In this document: piece after piece, positions 6,375-9,321 of the stretch
Numbering within the stretch: the stretch's first letter is position 1
How the letters are laid out: every line of letters begins with the position of its first letter
Assembly (NCBI GenBank): GCA_001824455.1
Contig: MHXL01000183.1
Coordinates: 1 to 9,321, forward strand
Direction: 5' to 3'
Source of the DNA: Desulfuromonadaceae bacterium GWB2_53_15
GTDB lineage: Bacteria; Desulfobacterota; Desulfuromonadia; Geobacterales; Pseudopelobacteraceae
Length of the DNA: 9,321 nt
Position numbers and translations under genes: made by a program
Notes under the pieces: model-generated
Told to the model about the DNA's origin: nothing
What the model saw: only the letters and a program-made list of their open reading frames with translations
Database searches by the model: none

Positions 6375-6382
6375 CCTCAAAT

Positions 6383-6409
6383 AAAAAAGTCCGGTCATCA
6401 ACTGACCGG
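6383..6409 (-). terminator. Terminator, strongest in the minus direction, possibly bidirectional
   Basis: The 7-bp arms CCGGTCA (6391-6397) and TGACCGG (6403-6409) enclose a 5-nt loop. On the minus strand the stem is followed after 2 nt by six T (A run at 6383-6388), a classical end for the decayed J-domain gene whose stop is at 6424. On the plus strand it lies 16 bp after the arsR #2 stop, with only a broken T tract (CTTTCTTT) downstream, so it may serve both directions. Confidence 0.75.
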
Positions 6410-6423
6410 CCCGGCTTTCTTTA

Positions 6424-6710
6424 TCACTTCCCCCACAGCGGATCGTCGCCGAATTGCAGCCATATCCAAGTCTCCGGGTTCTGCTCGTAAAATTCATCCT
6501 CGGCAAAAGAGAAGCGATACTCGGTAACGTAATCAAGCAACACCCGATAGGCGGAGTTCACCTTCCGAATCATCTCCGGATCGTCCCAATTTCCGGTATC
6601 GGGTGATGGCGCTTTACCAACGCCCTGCGACGGGCCTTGATCTCCTTGATAGTGACCCGCTCGCCCAGGCCAAAAACCCGAAGCGTTACCCGCAAGTCTG
6701 CATAGATCAT
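6424..6710 (-). pseudogene. Frameshifted small J-domain (DnaJ-like) gene
   Basis: Read from ATG 6710 on the minus strand, the frame gives L-R-V-F-G-L-G-E-R-V-T-I-K-E-I-K-A-R and then V-K-R-H-H-P, the helix II end of a J domain. At 6601-6603 one base appears to be missing from a G run (C on the coding strand). If a base is restored, the frame continues D-T-G-N-W-D-D-P-E-M-I-R-K-V-N-S-A-Y-R-V, that is, the second half of the HPD motif plus helix III, followed by an F-Y-E-Q-N-P tail ending D-D-P-L-W-G-K at stop 6424-6426. The span is 287 bp, one short of 96 codons. As it stands, translation would stop ten codons after the shift. From memory, intact relatives about 95 residues long are common in Geobacter. 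A sequencing error is the alternative to a true mutation. It follows the CGGC remnant by 9 bp and precedes a terminator. Confidence 0.75.
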
Positions 6711-6719
6711 GGCAGCATT

Positions 6720-6902
6720 TCAGTGGGTCCAGTCGATGATCTTCGTATCGGCCCGAAGCTTTTTCTCGACGGCAGCTTTGATGGCAGCAAAGTGCGGACA
6801 GGGATAACCGATGGGATTGCCATTCTTCATGCAGGAGGCGAACACGATTGCCTCCGCCCCTCGGTCAACCATCATCTTAAAATCGGCAAAATTTCGTAGT
6901 CC
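6720..6902 (-). pseudogene. 3' remnant of a CGGC-domain protein gene
   Basis: The minus strand encodes about 60 codons ending at stop 6720-6722: K-M-M-V-D-R-G-A-E-A-I-V-F-A-S-C-M-K-N-G-N-P-I-G, then Y-P-C-P-H-F, and a terminal I-I-D-W-T-H. This matches my recollection of the C-terminal half of CGGC-domain proteins (PF08821, a family of about 110-120 residues with conserved cysteines and a suggested metal or redox role). No start codon or N-terminal half with the C-G-G-C motif is present: coding character fades near 6890-6902, where the arsR #3 promoter begins. The gene seems to have been cut when the arsR #3 module arrived, or by deletion. The exact upstream limit is uncertain. Confidence 0.7.
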
Positions 6903-6912
6903 GGAAAAATGC

Positions 6913-6940
6913 TTGACAATGATTGAAAATTTAGTATTTT
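6913..6940 (+). promoter_or_regulatory. Promoter of arsR #3
   Basis: A perfect -35 TTGACA (6913-6918) is followed after 16 bp by TATTTT (6935-6940). The DNA here is strongly AT-rich, unlike the decayed genes to its left. The operator-like dyad at 6943-6964 would cover the start point and the ribosome binding site. Confidence 0.6.
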
Positions 6941-6942
6941 AG

Positions 6943-6964
6943 TATTTAAGCATTCGCTTATAAG
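6943..6964. promoter_or_regulatory. Operator-like dyad of arsR #3
   Basis: TATTT (6943-6947), a 12-nt core with perfect inner arms AAGC...GCTT, then ATAAG (6960-6964). The left half TATTTAAGCAT is repeated with one change upstream of the Cys-rich peptide gene (7296-7306); over the full 22 bp the two sites agree at 15 positions. Autoregulation by ArsR #3 is inferred. Confidence 0.55.
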
Positions 6965-6971
6965 GATGGTC

Positions 6972-7271
6972 ATGAAAGAAACTGCTGAACTTTTTAAAAT
7001 TCTCTCTGTTGACAGGCGCATCGAAATCATAGAACTCCTCAAAAAGGATCCGATGAGCGTCAATGCCATCGCCGCAATCCTGGGGGTGACACAGTCGGCG
7101 GTTTCCCAGCACCTGAGGGTGTTGAAGTCGGCTGGGCTGGTCAGGGATGAAAGGCAGGGGTACTGGATTTTCTACTCATTGAACCGCGAGGTTTTGGAGA
7201 AATGTAGGCAACGGCTTAACCGGGTCTGTACCTGCGGCTGCGGAGGTGGCGGAGAGAAAAAGTGCCAATGA
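6972..7271 (+). CDS. ArsR/SmtB family regulator #3 with a cysteine-rich C-terminal tail
   Basis: A 99-residue winged-helix regulator: the opening L-F-K-I-L-S-V-D-R-R-I-E-I-I-E-L-L, helix-turn-helix at about 30-53 (I-L-G-V-T-Q-S-A-V-S-Q-H-L-R-V-L-K), then wing R-Q-G-Y-W-I-F-Y. It lacks the C-V-C of the alpha-3 helix found in the other two ArsR proteins of the window. Instead all five cysteines lie at the end: C78, C86, C88, C90 and C98, within V-C-T-C-G-C-G-G-G-G-E-K-K-C. The metal sensed is therefore likely bound by this tail, as C-terminal sites do in other ArsR-family sensors; which metal cannot be told. ATG 6972 is preferred because AAGGA (6962-6966) lies 5 nt upstream; the ATG at 6966 overlaps that site. 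The next gene is a 31-residue peptide with a similar C-G-C-G-C cluster. Confidence 0.88.
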   Translation: MKETAELFKILSVDRRIEIIELLKKDPMSVNAIAAILGVTQSAVSQHLRVLKSAGLVRDERQGYWIFYSLNREVLEKCRQRLNRVCTCGCGGGGEKKCQ

Positions 7272-7295
7272 TTCACGGCCTTTTTCTTTGTCGAA

Positions 7296-7317
7296 TATAT
7301 AAGCATGTGTGCATAAA
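7296..7317. promoter_or_regulatory. Operator-like dyad and possible promoter of the Cys-rich peptide gene
   Basis: TATAT (7296-7300), 12 nt, then ATAAA (7313-7317), the same geometry as the other three operator candidates, with left half TATATAAGCAT nearly identical to that of the arsR #3 site. A weak promoter TTCACG (7272-7277)-18 bp-TATATA (7296-7301) would put the dyad over the -10 box. The peptide gene may instead be co-transcribed with arsR #3. Confidence 0.45.
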
Positions 7318-7342
7318 CTTAATCAGAGAGGAGGTGATAACA

Positions 7343-7438
7343 ATGGCCGAAAACAAGAAAGATACGCTCGAGAAGCAGGAAGTGAAAAAGCCTCAAGGCA
7401 AGTGCGGTTGCGGCTGCACTCTGTCAGTCAGAAAGTAG
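7343..7438 (+). CDS. 31-residue Cys-rich peptide, metallothionein-like
   Basis: A gene too short for most callers but well supported. A near-ideal ribosome binding site GAGGAGGTGA (7329-7338) is followed by ATG, 31 codons and TAG, and 15 bp further on by a strong terminator. The first 20 residues are charged and lysine-rich (E-N-K-K-D-T-L-E-K-Q-E-V-K-K) and should be helical or flexible; then comes G-K-C-G-C-G-C-T-L, three cysteines in a C-x-C-x-C array, and a short basic end. There is no signal peptide, so it is cytosolic. The array resembles the C-T-C-G-C of the ArsR #3 tail encoded just upstream, so peptide and regulator may handle the same thiophilic metal: a buffer, chaperone or ligand donor. 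I know no named family for it. Confidence 0.75.
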   Translation: MAENKKDTLEKQEVKKPQGKCGCGCTLSVRK

Positions 7439-7452
7439 GCGGTTTTTGATTC

Positions 7453-7487
7453 GGGAGGCGGGAAGCCGCCTCCCACGTTTGTATTTT
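7453..7487 (+). terminator. Rho-independent terminator after the Cys-rich peptide gene
   Basis: The perfect 9-bp GC-rich arms GGGAGGCGG (7453-7461) and CCGCCTCCC (7466-7474) enclose a GAAG loop and are followed by a T-rich tract (TTTGTATTTT, 7478-7487). It ends the arsR #3-peptide unit and may be partially read through into the CopD-like gene 20 bp on, for which no separate promoter is clear. Confidence 0.85.
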
Positions 7488-7507
7488 AAATTCAGGGAGG
7501 GTAGCAA

Positions 7508-7981
7508 ATGAAAGAAATACTTTTGGTCGCGTTCATGTGGTTTCATTTAACGGCAGCCATTATTTGGCTGGGAGGAATCGCTTTCATACTGATAGTTGCC
7601 CTTCCAGCCGCAAAGCAAGTGCTTCAGGGTGGAGCCGGTGGACTTATGGGAGAAGTTACCAAAAGGTTTACTCCCATGGCGAACCTTTCCATATTATTCT
7701 TGTTCCTCAGCGGCATATTTCTCGTGGTGATAAACGGCAATTTTTCCGGCGAGGGCCTGGAAGGGGTGAGTGGAGCGGCAATGCTGCTCAAGATCCTTTT
7801 ATTCCTGCTCATGGCGGGGGTGCATTTTTTTCGTGGCAAGGTGCTGGCGCCAAGGATTGCAAAGATCCAATCGGATGGTGAGAAAGCCAGGCTTCAAAGA
7901 TTATCTCTCAACCTGGTCTGGTTGAATCTTGGTTCCGGGCTGGTGGTTTTGCTTCTCTCCGTTTTTGTCGGTGCCAGGTAG
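7508..7981 (+). CDS. CopD-like four-helix membrane protein
   Basis: A 157-residue inner-membrane protein with four hydrophobic segments at about 5-33, 55-77, 88-108 and 133-155. The opening W-F-H13-L-T-A-A-I-I-W-L-G-G-I-A-F followed by L-P-A-A is typical of the copper resistance D (CopD, PF05425) fold and related DUF families. A second histidine, H106, lies in the third helix (A-G-V-H-F-F-R-G-K-V-L-A-P). Membrane histidines in this fold could bind copper or haem. A ribosome binding site GGGAGGG (7495-7501) precedes the ATG. Full-length CopD proteins are about twice as long, so this is the short stand-alone form. It sits just after the arsR #3-peptide unit, hinting at metal uptake or handling, but its substrate is unknown. 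Confidence 0.8.
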   Translation: MKEILLVAFMWFHLTAAIIWLGGIAFILIVALPAAKQVLQGGAGGLMGEVTKRFTPMANLSILFLFLSGIFLVVINGNFSGEGLEGVSGAAMLLKILLFLLMAGVHFFRGKVLAPRIAKIQSDGEKARLQRLSLNLVWLNLGSGLVVLLLSVFVGAR

Positions 7982-8070
7982 TTGTGCCTCCGAGGGTATG
8001 TCCGCTCCCGATGCTTCGGTTGCTTCCGACAGATCAAAGATAAACCGATTAGGATCAATCTCCCAAATTG
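7982..8070. other. Intergenic DNA, no gene recognised
   Basis: No terminator, ribosome binding site or convincing frame is seen. The minus strand is open here and reads E-I-D-P-N-R-F-I-F-D-L-S, faintly like the start of some HD-domain proteins, but nothing continues it into the CopD-like gene. It is treated as non-coding. Confidence 0.4.
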
Positions 8071-8104
8071 TCCCCTCTCCATGAGGGAGAGGGCAAGGGG
8101 GCAG
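8071..8104 (+). repeat. Palindromic intergenic repeat, copy A
   Basis: It contains the hairpin CCCTCTCC (8073-8080)-ATGAG-GGAGAGGG (8086-8093) followed by CAAGGGGGCAG. The sequence type (C/T-rich arm, G/A-rich arm, then a G run) is a common dispersed REP-like repeat in many proteobacterial genomes. A diverged partner in the opposite orientation lies 20 bp downstream. Confidence 0.65.
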
Positions 8105-8123
8105 ATCTGAATTTATATGGCAA

Positions 8124-8174
8124 CTGCTCCCCCTCATCCGACCTTCGGCCACCTTCTCCCAAAGGGAGAAGGGA
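8124..8174 (-). repeat. Palindromic intergenic repeat, copy B (inverted relative to copy A)
   Basis: It contains the perfect hairpin CCTTCTCCC (8152-8160)-AAA-GGGAGAAGG (8164-8172). Read on the minus strand, it repeats the order of copy A: pyrimidine arm, purine arm, spacer, GGGGG, CAG. The spacer is longer and holds an extra GGCCGAAGGTC-type mini-stem. The pair spans 8071-8174 as a larger imperfect inverted repeat between the CopD-like gene and the arsC promoter. Confidence 0.65.
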
Positions 8175-8236
8175 CTAGCGGGAGAACAGTGCTGATCAGG
8201 AAGATAATCCAAACTGCCATCGAGATAAATTGCAAC

Positions 8237-8264
8237 TTGTTATATCCGTAAAAGCGGATATAAT
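8237..8264 (+). promoter_or_regulatory. Promoter of the arsC-acr3 operon
   Basis: A consensus -10 TATAAT (8259-8264) with TTGTTA (8237-8242) 16 bp upstream. The start point predicted 6-8 nt after the -10 box falls at or next to the A of the arsC ATG (8272), so the message would be leaderless. Confidence 0.75.
8240..8263. promoter_or_regulatory. ArsR-type operator of arsC-acr3, perfect 9+6+9 palindrome
   Basis: TTATATCCG (8240-8248) and CGGATATAA (8255-8263) are perfect inverted repeats around TAAAAG. The dyad occupies the promoter spacer and most of the -10 box, so a bound repressor would block polymerase. The outer part, TATAT-N12-ATATA, is identical to that of the arsR #1 operator, although the inner bases differ. 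Which ArsR binds is not shown by the sequence. Confidence 0.8.
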
Positions 8265-8271
8265 CGGTTGC

Positions 8272-8688
8272 ATGAAAAAACAAATCCTTTTCCTCTGTAC
8301 TCATAACTCCTGCCGCTCCCAGATGGCCGAAGCACTGGCCAACCACTTTCTGGGCAACCGTTGCCAGGCCTTTTCCGCCGGAACTCAAGCTTCACGGGTC
8401 AACCCGCTGGCTATCCGGGTGCTCGCTGAACTTGGCATTGACACCTCCCCTCTACGCTCAAAAACAATGGACGAATTTGCCGGGCAGACCTTTGATCATG
8501 TGGTTACCCTGTGTGGTGATGCCAACGAAAAATGCCCGCTCTTTTTCGGGGGAGTTCAACGCGTTCACCGTGGCTTTGAGGACCCGTCACGGCTTAACGG
8601 CAGCGAAGAAGTTGTCTTGCCAGAATTTCGGCGGATGCGAGACGAGATCAAAAATTGGATCATTGACTATTTTGGAGGTACATTATGA
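8272..8688 (+). CDS. arsC: Arsenate reductase, thioredoxin-coupled (LMW-phosphatase fold)
   Basis: A 138-residue cytosolic enzyme reducing As(V) to As(III). The P-loop C9-T-H-N-S-C14-R15 opens the protein as in low-molecular-weight tyrosine phosphatases. The redox relay pair is C81 (V-T-L-C-G-D) and C88 (E-K-C-P), matching Cys10/82/89 of the Staphylococcus-type enzyme shifted by one. D104 in F-E-D-P-S is the expected general acid. Recycling by thioredoxin is thus likely, and thioredoxin-like proteins are encoded upstream in the window. ATG 8272 begins directly at the K-K-Q-I-L-F-L strand; no Shine-Dalgarno sequence precedes it, fitting a leaderless message. An in-frame TTG at 8230 would start inside the promoter and is rejected. 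The stop overlaps the acr3 start by ATGA. Confidence 0.97.
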   Translation: MKKQILFLCTHNSCRSQMAEALANHFLGNRCQAFSAGTQASRVNPLAIRVLAELGIDTSPLRSKTMDEFAGQTFDHVVTLCGDANEKCPLFFGGVQRVHRGFEDPSRLNGSEEVVLPEFRRMRDEIKNWIIDYFGGTL

Positions 8689-9321
8689 GTGAACATCTTT
8701 CCCGCAAGCTCTCCTTTCTCGACCGCTGGCTGACGCTCTGGATCTTTGCCGCTATGGCTTCAGGCGTCGGCTTGGGCTACTTCGCGCCCGGCACGGAATC
8801 CTTTATCAACTCCTTTCAGGTCGGCACCACCAACATTCCCATTGCCGTGGGATTGATCCTGATGATGTACCCACCCTTTGCCAAGGTAAAGTACGAGGAT
8901 ATGCCGGAGGTATTCCAGAACAAGAAAATCCTTGGCACCTCGCTGATACAGAACTGGCTGATCGGTCCGGTGCTGATGTTCGTTTTGGCCGCACTACTGT
9001 TGCCGGACAAGCCGGAGTACATGGTGGGGCTAATCATGATCGGCTTGGCCCGTTGCATCGCCATGGTGATCGTCTGGAACGAGCTGGCCAAGGGGAACAC
9101 AGAGTACGCCGCCGGGCTGGTGGCCTTCAACAGCATCTTCCAGGTGCTGTTCTACAGCGTCTACGCCTGGTTCTTCATCACCGTCCTTCCGCCACTGGTT
9201 GGGCTCGAAGGGGTTGTCGTGGATGTCAGCATCCGCCAGATTGCCGAGAGCGTTTTCATCTACCTGGGTATCCCCTGTATAGCTGGCGCCCTGACCCGTT
9301 TCGTTGGCGTGAAGATCATGG
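8685..9321 (+). CDS. arsB: Acr3-family arsenite efflux transporter (partial, runs off right edge)
   Basis: The first 212 codons of an inner-membrane As(III) exporter of the BART superfamily (TIGR00832; often labelled arsB but of Acr3 type, not the E. coli ArsB type). Recognisable are the N-terminal [11 protein letters not shown], the conserved M-M-Y-P-P-F-A-K-V, and G-L-A-R-C124-I-A-M-V-I-V-W-N, which holds the cysteine needed for arsenite transport in studied homologues. About six membrane helices fit the visible part; the full protein should be near 350-400 residues. It overlaps arsC by 4 bp, and the ribosome binding site GGAGG (8674-8678) lies inside the end of arsC, so reductase and exporter are produced together. 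Expression depends on the operator/promoter at 8237-8264. Confidence 0.96.
   Translation, partial: MSEHLSRKLSFLDRWLTLWIFAAMASGVGLGYFAPGTESFINSFQVGTTNIPIAVGLILMMYPPFAKVKYEDMPEVFQNKKILGTSLIQNWLIGPVLMFVLAALLLPDKPEYMVGLIMIGLARCIAMVIVWNELAKGNTEYAAGLVAFNSIFQVLFYSVYAWFFITVLPPLVGLEGVVVDVSIRQIAESVFIYLGIPCIAGALTRFVGVKIM

Noticed and set aside
6603..6899. Plus-strand open frame of 98 codons between arsR #2 and arsR #3
   Set aside because: The minus strand of the same DNA gives recognisable CGGC-domain and J-domain sequence, so the plus frame is a shadow.
7982..8062. Minus-strand reading E-I-D-P-N-R-F-I-F-D-L-S, faintly like the N-terminus of some HD-domain proteins
   Set aside because: Only about 12 residues look familiar; there is no start codon with a ribosome binding site and no continuation. 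Too short to call a relic without a database search.
1..9321. CRISPR array, tRNA or rRNA gene, insertion sequence with transposase
   Set aside because: No regularly spaced direct repeats, no tRNA cloverleaf or rRNA-like sequence, and no transposase frame were recognised on either strand.

Overview
The window reads as an arsenic/metal resistance and thiol-redox island from a delta-proteobacterium, most likely of the Geobacter group (Desulfuromonadia). The evidence is the gene mix (tandem CVC-type ArsR regulators, COG0701 permease, thioredoxin-coupled ArsC, Acr3), a degenerate J-domain gene whose C-terminal D-D-P-L-W-G style resembles small Geobacter J-domain proteins as I remember them, and the moderate G+C coding style. 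The taxonomic call is inference.

Layout. Left edge (minus strand): the first 20 codons of a secreted protein (1-62) with its own promoter, an untranslated stretch, a strong terminator, and a complete methyl-accepting chemotaxis protein (388-2034). It diverges across a 155-bp gap from the resistance genes. Plus-strand block 1 (2190-5979): ArsR #1 with an 8+6+8 palindromic operator over its promoter, a 19-codon stub that looks like the start of a deleted DUF2703 gene, an ArsP/COG0701 permease, a CDF cation exporter, a tiny cytosolic CxxC redox protein, a periplasmic thioredoxin and an overlapping CcdA. Block 2: ArsR #2 (6027-6374), probably leaderless. Then about 500 bp of decayed minus-strand DNA: a frameshifted J-domain gene and the 3' end of a CGGC-domain gene. 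Block 3 (6913-7981): ArsR #3 with a cysteine-rich C-terminal tail, a 31-residue CGCGC peptide gene with an excellent ribosome binding site and its own terminator, and a CopD-like membrane protein. Then an inverted pair of intergenic repeats, and block 4 (8237-end): a palindromic operator/promoter, arsC (leaderless) and an acr3 gene overlapping it by 4 bp and running off the edge.

How it works together. ArsC reduces arsenate using thioredoxin, Acr3 exports arsenite, the permease may export methylated or other As(III) species, and the CDF protein exports divalent metal. The small cytosolic CxxC protein, CcdA and the periplasmic thioredoxin could pass reducing power across the membrane. Four control regions share one dyad geometry, TATAT-N12-ATATA or close to it, which suggests co-regulation by the local ArsR proteins. 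The most novel-looking part is the ArsR #3 / Cys-rich mini-peptide / CopD-like module and its matching operators.
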